A DNA stretch of 64,000 nucleotides from Procambarus clarkii (taxonomy: Eukaryota > Arthropoda > Malacostraca > Decapoda > Cambaridae), in contig NC_091227.1 in the NCBI RefSeq assembly GCF_040958095.1, positions 18,915,210-18,979,209 on the forward strand, written 5' to 3'. Every line of letters begins with the position of its first letter. Position 1 is the first letter of the stretch. The notes under the pieces were generated by a model, which was not told the DNA's origin, ran no database searches, and worked only from the letters and a program-made list of their open reading frames with translations. The translations under genes and the position numbers were made by a program. Below, piece by piece: positions 11,801 to 31,500 of this stretch.

Positions 11801-14800
11801 TCATTCGTTCTTATCTGCCGAACCGTAGCGTTTTGTGACCAAATTTTTTATTTTCTCTGCGTTGGCATGGAGGAGACGCGTGATGGCTTCCACCCACACG
11901 TCCCTGGCCTCGGGGCTCGGCGCCCGGAACGTGTATCTTTTGTTCCTCTTTTGCCCTCCAGACATTATCTCAAGATCAAAATCTGTGTTGGTGAAGTAGC
12001 TGGCGGCGATGAACTTGACCTGGTTCATGGGTATGTGTTCTTGATACTCGTATTGGTCGTTCTTCGGCACCGTCACCACGATGATCTCGGCAAACAAGAG
12101 GACGCGGTAGTTTGGTCTAGTCCTGATTGTTAGAGGGCCTTTGATTTTGAAGGCATTGTGGAGAATCAGAGGGCAATAGAGAAGGAGTTCAAAGGGACAT
12201 TCTTTGACACCATCTAAAAGGATACAGGAGTCTGCTTGAAGGTTCATATCTCGGAGCATCTCCACTACTACTTTAAGTGCTGCCTTGTCTCCCTGTGGGG
12301 CACTACCGAGTATCTTCTCCAGACTCATGAAGTAGAAGTGGAGCCTCTTCCAAGAGGTCCTCAGGTCCTCCTGTAGTGTTGGGAGAAGCAGTGTATTCTC
12401 CTCCGGCATATTCTTTATATAGGTGTTTATCTTGGGGGCATTCATCAAATAATAGATATAATGGTCCAGCTTATCTTTTCGTTCTATAAAGGCATTAGCT
12501 ATTTTAGAACATGATGTGTAGCCTTCGTGTAAATCTATGTACATATCATTGTGAGTGGTAGCCAAGGCTTCTGTGACTCTGAGGAGGTTCTGTAGCTCAG
12601 GATTTAGCATTTTTCTTGCTTGTTTTAGTCTTTCGAGGCAACTCAGGTAATCGTATTCATTTTGTAGAAAATATGAAATATGTTCTTCTAGCGTCGAATC
12701 AGTTGCTTCTGACTCTATCAACTCTACCATTTGAGATTTCATGTAGATTCTTTCAGTTTCCTTTACGCTAATCCCTAAAAACGAGTAGTACGTTTCGTCG
12801 TTCTCGTAGTTGAAATCGTCTTCATCGTCAGAAGGCCATTGAAAGTCACTGTCGGAAGGCACTAAGCGAGGCGTGAGAGGCGGCTCACTTGACTTGCGCT
12901 CTCGTGGAGGGGCTCTGGGTGCTCCTGAGCTCCCGGGAAAAGACGCTGCATGCACTGGAGAAGTCACGTTATAAATTTTCTTCTCTTCAGGCGGCTCACT
13001 TGACTTCCGCTCTCGTGGAGGAGCACTGAATCCTCCTGAGCCCCCGGGGGAAAAAGCTACCGGCGCTGAAGACACCATTGGAGAAGTCACGTTATAAATG
13101 CTCTTCTCTTCATCGACGCTGGTAATGTTATTCACGTAATGTGAAGCGGCGCCTTTACCTGCACCGACAAACTGTTTGAACTTTCCCTTCATTAGCTTTG
13201 CAGTATTATCAAATTTATCTCTAATGACGTTCTGCGGTGGCGGTTTGATCTCCAGGGATGGCTTGGCTTCGTAAGACGGCTTGGTCTCCAAGGAAGGCTT
13301 GGACTGAGCAGGAGGTCTAGGTGGTAGTGGTGGGGTGGCTACATTCTCATTATATGGAGGGTTGATGGGAGGCTTACGAGGAGGCAACGGCGGTGATGTT
13401 AAGGTCAGGCCGGCTTGAGGCAAAGGAACTGTGTTTTCTGAATATATCGACGAGCGAAGAGGACGTGTCCGTCTGTCAGGGTCGCCGCCAGGGGACGGTG
13501 CCTGAGCTACCGGAGACCCTGAAAGTATCAAACTGTTGGACGATTAGTATTTATCTGTAAATATTTTTTTGCAAACATAATACCGTAATTCTATATAAAT
13601 ATTCGATATTAAACAAAGTTTTAGTTTCAACACATAATATAATAATTTACCAGCCATAAAACATCACTTTTGGATGAGACTTTACGTTAGGCTTCAAATT
13701 CTGCCTGAGAATCGAACTCAAAACAATCGATTGTGAGCTGCCTGCACTAAACACTAAGAATCTATTGTGCCGGCACTAAACACTGTAAGAATCTATTGTG
13801 CCGGCACTAAACACTGTAAGAATCTATTGTGCCGGCACTAAACACTGTAAGAATCTATTGTGTTTGCAGTCGAGAGGAGGATGAAAAGGTTGTAACCCTC
13901 ACCTTGGAAGTGTCGCCTGTCTGGCGGCCTTGTATCCCTGAATGAGCGAGTCTGCCTCCTGCTCAGACCACATGTCCAACACCACAGCCAGTCGCTGGGC
14001 CTTCTCCTGACACCAGCCAATATAGACTACATGGCCTGAAGTCTTGCGTATGGCCGCCATCACGCTCACTGCCTTCATCTTGTGGGAACATACCTGAAGG
14101 CATCATCAAATACATCTTTATTTTTTAAGTTCTACCAGCACTAATCTTGACTATTTCTGGCAGTTACTGAATAAAATCGCAACCTCTCTCTTCCCCTTAC
14201 TTTTTTCTTCCCCTCTATTCCCTCTCTCACCTCTCTTCCCCTATGCTCACCCTCTTCTCTCTTCTCCACCCTGTTCCCTCCCCTCGCCCCTTCTCCCACC
14301 CACTTCACCTTTTTCCTCTCTCCCTCATCTCCTCCCCTTTCTTTTCATCTCTCCACACTTTCTCTTAATCTCTCTCTCTCTCTCTTACTTCTCACCCCCT
14401 CTTATCCTCCTCTCCACCTTTCTCCTCCCTGCTGTCCTTCCCTCTCCTCCAGCACTCTTCCTCTCCTTCATGTCCCTCTGGGAGAGAGAGAAAATTTGGA
14501 CAACGGGTGAATTGACAAATTACAACGTACAAAGAATGAGTTTGTTGGGGACTGCTCTCCCAGATCACGACGAGTATTATATGGGACACTAAATCACCCA
14601 CTTGCTGTATATAATCCGGTTTAGGTATCCCTTCAGTGATCCCATAGACAAGAAGCATTGTTGCAATGCTCTTGTTGTGAGAAGCAGGGGAAGGATTCAT
14701 CGTAACTCACATGTTGCACTCACCAGGTGGTTGTCGCGTCACTCACTAGGTCGCCGTTATGTCACACTCACCAGGTCGTCGTCGTTGATCACCTGGACGG

Positions 14801-15005
14801 TACCTTCCTCCAGGTGTACCACCACTGCCAGAGTACCAGTCGCAAGGAGCCGCAGGTTCACCGAGGAAGCCTCGCCCACACCACACACGACATCATGACA
14901 CTGGCGGGCCACGTCGACTCTCTGCTCCCTGTTGAGGGTACCCAGGCCCTGGGTCACCTCCACCAGGCCTAGCAAGAGGGCGTTCCACTCTCGCTGACCC
15001 GCCAT
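11801..15005 (-). CDS. PTB-like / proline-rich / DH-PH (RhoGEF-like) protein, copy B
   Basis: Exons on the minus strand are 15005-14772, 14093-13903 and 13532-11801 (phases 0 and 2, exactly as in copy A), giving about 718 residues. The exon-3 acceptor at 13533-13534 keeps frame; a second AG ten bases downstream would not. Residues about 1-140 form the PTB-like region (VVYIGWCQ, then the helix EADSLIQGYKAAR). Residues about 143-380 are Pro/Ser-rich with PPLPPRKPP-type SH3 ligands and a duplicated block (IYNVTSP ... PPRERKSSEPP, twice). A tyrosine motif YYSFLGISVKETERIYM parallels copy A, then DH (about 423-590) and PH (about 595-705: YRVLLFAEIIVVTV, W near 688). The predicted role is regulation of a Rho-type GTPase; partners are unknown. 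Sequence divergence from copy A is substantial, so the duplication is old. Confidence 0.85.
13745..13862. repeat. 31-bp tandem repeat in intron 2 of copy B
   Basis: About four units of GCACTAAACACTGTAAGAAT followed by CTATTGTGCCG. The last three are essentially identical; the first lacks two bases. The preceding 60 bp resemble a decayed tRNA-type SINE head. Confidence 0.85.
14190..14450. repeat. Polypyrimidine tract (CT-rich)
   Basis: About 260 bp dominated by C and T on the plus strand (CCCTCTC, CTCTTCCCC units), inside intron 1 of copy B. It is purine-rich on the transcribed strand. Simple sequence, not coding. Confidence 0.7.
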
Positions 15006-17115
15006 ACTCTCTCAACACACGCCCCTCTGGCGAAAACACAGGGTGGAACTAAGGTATGCTAACATCAGATATGTTTGTCAACTTACTTTAAGACAATTTT
15101 TTTTCTTATAACGAATCATCTCAGATCTTCTCAAATGCCTACAATATGTTTTAATATGTTGATCAAACCACACACTAGAAAGTGAAGGGTCTCCTCAACA
15201 TCTATTTATGCGAACGAAAAAGTCACATCGGCACTGATTCTAATCGACCCTTGATACTTTGTTACTTCTGCGTCTTGTACCTACGTTATAAACGTCACTG
15301 GAGCTCCTAATACGTCACTCTGAAGTCTTGTCTCTCGTTGGAGTTGAATAGCGAACAGGAAAACCTGCACCCAGGCATGTTCTCTGGTCTCCAGTCACTG
15401 AAGGGATGTAGGTAGCCTCGTCTCAGTCTTGACTATGGGCGGGTGTCGCCACCTAACAATGGTTCGTTCTCCGTGATCTTTTATATGTTTTCTTAATAAG
15501 GTATGGAGTGGTTGCACTGAACGCTACTGGACTCTACCTGAACGAGTGACAACGGACCGTCAGATGATTACGTTATCAGTTATACTTAGTATAGTATCTT
15601 TCACATGCGTTACCTATCAAAGAGATGCTCATATTTAAAATGACTGGACAAGTAACATATAAATTTGTTATCAAACCTTTCTGAAGTTTAAATGGTACCA
15701 AAAGCCGAATTTCACGTAATGATGTACGGTATTATAAGCAGGAAATACCTGTGGCACCCTAATTTATGTTGCTCTGATAAGATACCTGGTGCACTTCAAG
15801 ATAACCATGTTGGCTTTATCTATTTTCGTATAATAATTATAATTCATTTTGTCGGGATACAGGCATCCAGTGTATATATATATATACATATTAAGCTTAT
15901 TTCGAGGTTCATCCGATGGTCAACCTACCGACAGGATGTAACCCCACAAGAAGCTGATTAACTTATGGGGACCTATTTACTGCTAGGTGAACAGATGCAT
16001 TAAGTGATAGCAAACGAACCAGACCATTTATATCCAGCCTGAGATTCGAACCCGGAATTCCCGATTGTGAGTCGAGAATGAACCCGACTGTAGTACATCC
16101 GAAACTAATAACTTAAGATGTACATTGAAATGTGTTTCAAAAACACATAACTACAAGGGCACATAACAAGCAGGAAAACGCACCTGTTTAACCTACACAA
16201 ACCGCAAACGTAACATTCAGCCGGGTAAAAATATTAAATACGTCAGCGTCGTGTTAATTTACGTCATTAGAATACATAAGTGTATTAAGGCTCATAAGAA
16301 GCGTTTAAATACATATGCTAATGCTAAATTATACTTAAGGGTATATATACTTAATATACTTAAATATACTTAATATTTGATATACTCTAAATATACAAAC
16401 TATTCTTAATACTTTAAATATACAAAATATACTTTAAATATACAAAATATACAAAAATATACTTAAGTATATACACGATAGGCTAGCCGTTATACAATTA
16501 CTGAAAGACTAATCGAAGCTTGCCAGATATACCAGTTAATATGAATAAATATATACAGTTTTCACTGATCTATCAAGTTGGCAGCGAGTTATGACCATTT
16601 CAGGCAGTCAACAATACCAGTAAATAAGTTATTTACTTGTAAATAAGTTATTTACATGATGTGGTGAGGCTTCCCCTATTAATGTTCACGCTAAGGCAGG
16701 TCACCTTTTAACATTTAATACATTTACAATATAACGTATTCGCAGCTAACTAATGCTTCATCACGATGTGATAGACCCGAAAGTATTATGATTAAGTTTA
16801 CCTAAAGAGTTTTCTTGATGCAGTGGACAAATGTGAGGGATAATTAACTTTGTCGCTGACTTTGTAAAGCTGCAAGTTTGGCAATATATATATTCTTTAA
16901 ACAACTCTAAATGTTGCATTATTTTTGCTTTTTAATTTAAGTAAAATAGCCACGTTTTAATCTATCTTGTGTTATACTGCCGCGGGGTGCAGGTAAAAAA
17001 TGTAAATATATGATGAGATTCAATTTCAATTTTGTGTTGTGGTGTCTGTCAAGGCTGGGAGCTGGGGCCAACACTGCTAGTGTTTCTCCTGTCAGTGTTG
17101 CGTCTCTTGTGAGTT
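15006..17115. other. Region between copy B and the reductase-like gene
   Basis: It should contain the promoter of copy B (right of 15005) and that of the plus-strand gene starting at 17116, but I recognise no specific motif. It holds a decayed SINE-like tract at about 15925-16090 (B-box-like GGTTCGAATC on the minus strand) and an A+T-rich patch of ATACTTAAATATAC units at 16310-16475. A 30-bp piece near 15163 matches the MITE arm at 20498. Confidence 0.5.
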
Positions 17116-25607
<8,492 letters not shown>

Positions 25608-27859
25608 AGAGAGCGTACAACACGACCTCAAGACTCAAGGCATCAATATATCGACTTTTATGGGACATAAATCCAAAAGACGGTTTAGACCAAGGCGTCC
25701 AGGATCCTCGTTTAGTAACAATCATAAAACATACCTTAAATAGAAGACAAATAATAAATAAATAAAAGTGTAACTATAGGAAACCCCACCAATAACCGAA
25801 ATTATAAAATACATCTTTTCTCCCTCGACAAATTCGAGTTTTAACTTCAGTTTTAACTCGACAGCTTGAAATAAAGTAACGCGATGTTCCAAATGCTATT
25901 CGTGTACTTCATAATTTATAAGCGTAACATTTGCATTCTAAACTGTAAAAAGCTGACGATGTCTGTTATCTCAAATACGTAATTTCTTGGTTTCCAGAAT
26001 TGTTTCAACAATGAAGAGAAGGAAATGCTATAGTGTTGCTTCATTTTCCATGATTTTAATGTCTTTAAATAAAATAAGCAAAAGTTATCGGTGTTTATCC
26101 TAGTCTCTTTTTGAAGGAAATTACCATAAACAACTAAAATTTAATGAGAAAGCCCCTAAAATACTTATTCATCATCTGGAGAGGGCTGCCTGGGGATTTT
26201 GAAGCTTGTGTAGTGGTAAAAAGGGCTACTTGTGAGTAAAGCGGGTTGTTTAGAGGTGGAGAAGGCTTCCTTGGGGGTTGAAACGGTTGCCTGCTGGTGG
26301 AGAGAGTTGACTGTGGGTAGAGTAAGCTGCCTGGGGATAATAATAATAATAATTTATTTGCAAGAAGGTACAATTGGTTGGAGAGATTCCATAAGATTGG
26401 TATTTTTACATTCGTGTAAAAGTCATTAACACGCATAGCGTTTCGGGCAGATCCTTAATCTAACATATCAGGTAAGATGAAAGGGTACATTGTAGTAAGG
26501 TTCTTAATATCAAGAAAGTTCTACAACATAAGTTGACAGAGGTGATTACACTGGTAATTATATATATGTCTTAAGTACTAATATTGGGGAAGTGGGTAGT
26601 ACAGGATACAGTGTGAGTTTGAAGCACAAGGTAGGAAACTGAGGATGAAATTAGGTGCTTTTTGGTTTTACTTTTGAGCAGGGCATGGGTTGGATTTTTT
26701 TTTTTAATTCATTAGGGAGTGAGTTCTAAAGACTGGGCCCTTTTATTTGCATGGAGTGTTGGCACAGATTTATTCTGACTGGGGATATCAAGGAGATATT
26801 TATTTCTGGTGTGCTGCTCATGGGTTCTATTACATCTATCAAGGAAAAGTTTCAGATCAAGAGTAGTATTTTTAACAAGGTTTTGTACATGTTGATGGCA
26901 CATTAGAATGTGTGGAGTGAGTTGATGACTACATATTGGTGTCTGTCACTGAGATAGGAACGAATGTAGTCCATAACAATGCCTCGGATACCATAGTGGT
27001 GAAGTTTATGTAAGAGGTAATTATGGTTTACAGTATCAAAGGCCTTCCTCAGGTCAATGAAGAGGCCAATTGGGAACTCATATTTGTCAAGGGCTGAGTA
27101 TATTATATCAAACAAACTAAAAATGGCATCATTGGTACTCTGTTGGGAACGGAAGCCAAACTGGTAGGGACTTAGTATGTTAGAGTTTTATAAAATAGGA
27201 ATATAGCTGTTTGTAAATATTTTTTTCAAATATTTTTGAAAGTATAGGTAGATTTGATATGGGTCTGTAATTTTTGTGTCAGCTGCCTCGCCTCCTTTAT
27301 GAACTGGCGTCACTCTTGCTTTTTAAGGATATCAGGAAATGTATGACACTAGAGATTTGTTGTATAGCAGAGCTATGGGTGGTGCAAGAGCAGGGGCAGC
27401 ACTCTTTTTTTTATATCATAGATGGTATTTCATTAATGTTCCAAGCTTTGGTTTTAAGTGATTGAATTTTGGATATAAGGTCCGTCGGGCTGACTGGTAA
27501 AAGGAGTAGAGTGTTAGGACAGCTGCCTGTGAGATATGTAGTAACATGTATCTGGGTCTCTGGAATTTTTCTGGCAAGGTTTGAACCAATTGATGAAAAG
27601 AAGCTATTGAATTCAGTTGCAATATCTAAATCTGTTGCAAGTGTGTAACCATCTTTGGAGAGTTTTATCTGCTTGTTATGTGATTGTTGTTTAAACCCTA
27701 GGATGTTAGAGATGGCTTTCCGTGTACTTTTCATATTTCATTTTGCTTCTTTAAATCTATTCTCATAAAAAAGAAGCTTTGGTTCTTCGTATTATATTGG
27801 TAAGCACTGACGAGTATATCTTAACTTCTTTTGTAACTAGGCCAATTCTATGTTTTTTC
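25608..27859. other. Downstream flank of the reductase-like gene
   Basis: AATAAA hexamers near 25754 and at 25870-25875 are candidate polyadenylation signals for the reductase-like gene. A LINE fills 26337-27750. Nothing else is recognised. Confidence 0.45.
26337..27750 (-). mobile_element. LINE fragment (Jockey/CR1-type) with reverse transcriptase
   Basis: Minus-strand frames carry, from right to left, a pre-RT segment (about 27734-27411: FNSFFSSIGSNLARKIP), a GFRSQQSTNDAIF-type motif and the RT block FIDLRKAFDTVNHNYLLHKL (27115-26903), then the C-terminal DIPSQNKSVPTLHANK segment (26903-26712). The 3' end carries CCCGAAACGCT and a TAA/ATT-rich tail at 26337-26360. The frame is interrupted at least twice and the 5' half of ORF2 and the endonuclease are missing, so it is inactive. 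It is the only copy here that links the recurring 3' tail to coding sequence. Confidence 0.75.
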
Positions 27860-28490
27860 ATGAGGGTTTCAGGGGGTGGAGAGGACAGCCTAGGGATGGT
27901 GAAGGGGTCCAGGGGGTGGAGAGGGATGGTGAGGGGTTCCAGGGGGTGGAGAGGGATGGTGAGGGGTTCCTGGGGGTGGAGAGGGATGGTGAGGGGTTCC
28001 TGGGGGTGGAGAGGGATGGTGAGGGGTTCCAGGGGGTGGAGAGGGATAGTGAGGGGCTCCAGGGGGTGGAAAAGGATGGTGAGGGGGTCGAGGGGGGTGG
28101 AGAGGACAGCCTAGGGATAGTGAGGGGCTCCAGGGGGTGGAGAAGGATGGTGAGGGGGCCCAGGGGGTGGAGAGGGCAGCCTAGGGATAGTGAGGGGGTC
28201 CAGGGGGTGGAGAAGGATGGTGAGGGGGCCCAGGGGGTGGAGAGGGCAGCCTAGGGATAGTGAGGGGGTCCAGGGGGTGGAGAGGGATGGTGAGGGGCTG
28301 CAGGGAGTGAAGAGGGATGGTGAGGGGGTGGAGAGGGAAGTGAGGGGGCTGCAGGGGGTGGAGAGGGAAGTGAAGGGGCTGCAGGGGGTGGAGAGGGAAG
28401 TGAGGGGGCTGCAGGGGGTGGTGAGGGGGGCTGCAGGGGGTGTACAGGGATGGTGAGGGGGGCTGCAGGGGGTGGAGGGCCGGCCAGGGG
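27860..28490 (+). repeat. G-rich 30-bp minisatellite next to the UCHL5 start
   Basis: Units such as GTGAGGGGTTCCAGGGGGTG GAGAGGGATG repeat for over 600 bp, with variants carrying GGGGGCTGCA and GACAGCCTAG. Runs of four or five G occur several times per unit on the plus strand, which is also the UCHL5 coding strand. The array ends about 70 bp before the start codon. The proline-rich ORFs on the opposite strand are artefacts of the repeat. Confidence 0.9.
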
Positions 28491-28558
28491 AGGCAGGGGA
28501 GCAGCAGCAGCCTAGCCGCCGCCGCCGCCAGTGTTGACAAGACAAGAGCAGCATCATC

Positions 28559-31500
28559 ATGGTGGTGTCTGACGCTGGCAACTGGTGCCTCATCGAGAGT
28601 GACCCCGGGGTCTTCACCGACCTCATACACAAGTTTGGTGAGGCGTGAGGGGCCAGGGGTGACCTGTGAGGTGGTGAGGGCTGCCTGAGAGGGGTGAGAG
28701 GAGGCCACTCACACACCCTCACTACCACTCGGGCATGGCGGCTCTCACTCACTCACTGGGGGTTATAATCTGTAATAAATATATATATTTCATACTGTGT
28801 TTGTAGGATATTGATGTGTATTGGGGTCTCTCGTGTCTTGAAGGTCAATAATGATGAATGTATAAGCGTTTTGGAGGCGTCATGGTCTCTACACGAGATG
28901 AAACACAAGACAGATGTAAACTGTGTAGAGTCTGTGCTTCAAGTTTACCTTTGGTCTACCCTAAGGTAAACTGAGAGATTTTCACTAGCTCAGTGGAAGC
29001 ATAATTACCTGTAGAGTTGTGGAGCTCTTAAGTGAGTGTTTTGGGATGAGTCACAGACTGTATAGTTCAAGTATGTTTATTGAGTTAGTTTAGTTCATTT
29101 ATTATGCACCCCATACCCATCTTGTGGGCGGTAGTGGAAAGGGTTACAGAGGCACATAATGGGCTCAGGGACTGAACCCCACAATTCATTTAGCTAAGCA
29201 AGTTACAATCATGATGAGCTAGTTACAAAATTCAGTATAAGTCGTCACATCAACAATGGGTTCGAGACCGACCACAAGTACAGTTTCTAAATTAAGCAAC
29301 TGACATATGTGGAGAGCTAGTGTCACAATTGATATGTTTGTCCTGCACACCGCCCCAGTTATTTATTGAGAAAAAAAAAATACATCTCAAAGGGATAGAG
29401 TACTGTAGCTTAGGTTATTTCAACCCCCCATTCTGCGTAGTACATACTCATCGGTCTCGTACAAAATTAAAATGGCAGGTGAATTAACATGTAGGTCGCA
29501 GGAATAGGTTAATTCACTATTGATATTAGCACGGAATGTTTACCTATCTTCTTGAGGTTATCTTGAGATGATTTCAGGGCTTAGCGTCCCCGCGGCCCGG
29601 TCCTCGACCAGGCCTACTTTTTATTACACCCCCCCCCAGGAAATAGCCCGTAGCAGCTGTCTAACTCGCAGGTACCTAGTTACTGCTAGGTGAACAGGGA
29701 GGCATCAGGGTGAAAGAAACTCCCCATTTGTTTCCGCCTCCACCGGGAATTGAACCCAGAACCTCAGGACTACGAATCTGAAGTGCTGTCCACTCAGCTG
29801 TCAGGCCCCTAATCACCTAAATTATGGAGTTATGTATACTGTATATTATATACAGCCAGTCTGTACACTATATATTTTTGGTTTCATTCTCGACTCACAT
29901 TCAGGGTCCCACATTCGATTCCTGGGCAGGCTGAAGTGATTGGACACATTTCACTAGCTCAGAGAATGAAAGAGCACAAGAGACTTATTTTCCGTGGACG
30001 TTCTCTTTTGTTAGTTTTTCTTCTTTTAATATTAAGTGTTTAACCCCCCCCCCCCCCTTTCAAACCTTCGTTAAATTAGTTTTCTAGTTATTTTATGTTT
30101 TTGCCCGAAATTCTTTGCATAATAATGGCTTCGTAGATTGTGTAACTCCTTTTCCTACCATTTGTACATTTGTACATTACTTCTATGTTCTATGTACACA
30201 CATTCTTTTGAATAAACATTGGCATTGTTACTGTCATTTCCTTTTGCCTAATGCAGCTGTTCACCCAGCAGTAAATAGATATAGGGGTTAGACAGCTTTT
30301 CTGGTGTTGCATTGGGGGGAGGGCCAGTAGTTCGACATTGGGGAGGGGGGGGGACCTTGATACAGGCCAAAAGTATGTACTGCATATACACTGGCTTTCT
30401 GTCCCAGACAAAATGAATTATTATCATTAATGAAACAAAATTTGTACTGCTTGGTCTGTTCCAGGATGTTGGTGTGTATTAATATATCATTGTGCCCAAT
30501 TGGCTTTTATATCCAGCATGGACAAATATGACAATTTGTATAGAAGACAGCTCGCAAATGTACTTTATTTTTTATATACATAACTATAATTTTACCTAAC
30601 CTAGCATAACCTAATCCAGTCTAACCTATCTATATATAGTTGTAACAGAAAATGAGCAACAGTATGTGGGAAATGCCTGAGTACAACTTAACCATACATC
30701 ATAGGTTACGTATAGATTCATAATTCAGGTAATTCTTAAATTGCTTCTAAGAAATTACTGCACTTTCAATAATAATAATAATAATTTATTTAGACAAAAG
30801 TACATACTGTACGTACATGGGATACAGGAACAGTGGAGGATTCCTAGGTAAGACAAGTATAATGCCTATAGCCACTAATATGCAGAGCATTTCAGGCATA
30901 ATGTGGAAAACAAAAGTAATGTGCAATTTCATGTTTTCAGTGTCAAGTACGAATGTAGATGCCTTATACAGTATTGACAGTCTATGTACAGTGAGCCATG
31001 TGCTATCTGAACTCTTTGGGACTGAGACTGAACGGATAACATGTTGTGTTCGGATAAGTGGTCAGTCATCCTGAAATGCTGGATGAAAAAGGGGTCTGGA
31101 GCTCCTCCTTCCGCTATCTTGGGGAGGGGGAAGCTGTGCAGGCATCGGCACGGTGACGGGTGTGACATCATGCTAGTCTGCTCGTTTCAGTTGGGGAATT
31201 CCGTTCCACAGTTCGGTTTTCATTAGCAATTTTTTAACCAGATAGGGTTTGTTTTGGGGTGCCTACCTTTCTGGGTGCCTGACCCGGTCGATGGCAGACA
31301 TAGAATACTTTCAACCACATAGGGGTTTCTATAGGCCATTCATCAGCCTGGATAGCTTCGGGGAACCTACGGGTCTCGCCCAGAAAATGGTGTTTCATTA
31401 CATTCAACGCTGATTTATTTGTTTTCATTACATGCAATGCTGAGCCATCCTGGTCTTTGGACTGGGTGCTCTCCTTTTTTCTTCTCAGTTTGTGTTGGCC

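Noticed and set aside
13521-13533. Alternative exon-3 acceptor of copy B at the downstream AG
   Set aside because: It would shift the reading phase relative to exon 2; the AG ten bases upstream restores frame.
28111-28752. Proline-rich antisense ORFs of 213 and 175 residues
   Set aside because: They are the complement of the G-rich minisatellite and overlap the first coding exon of UCHL5 on the other strand.
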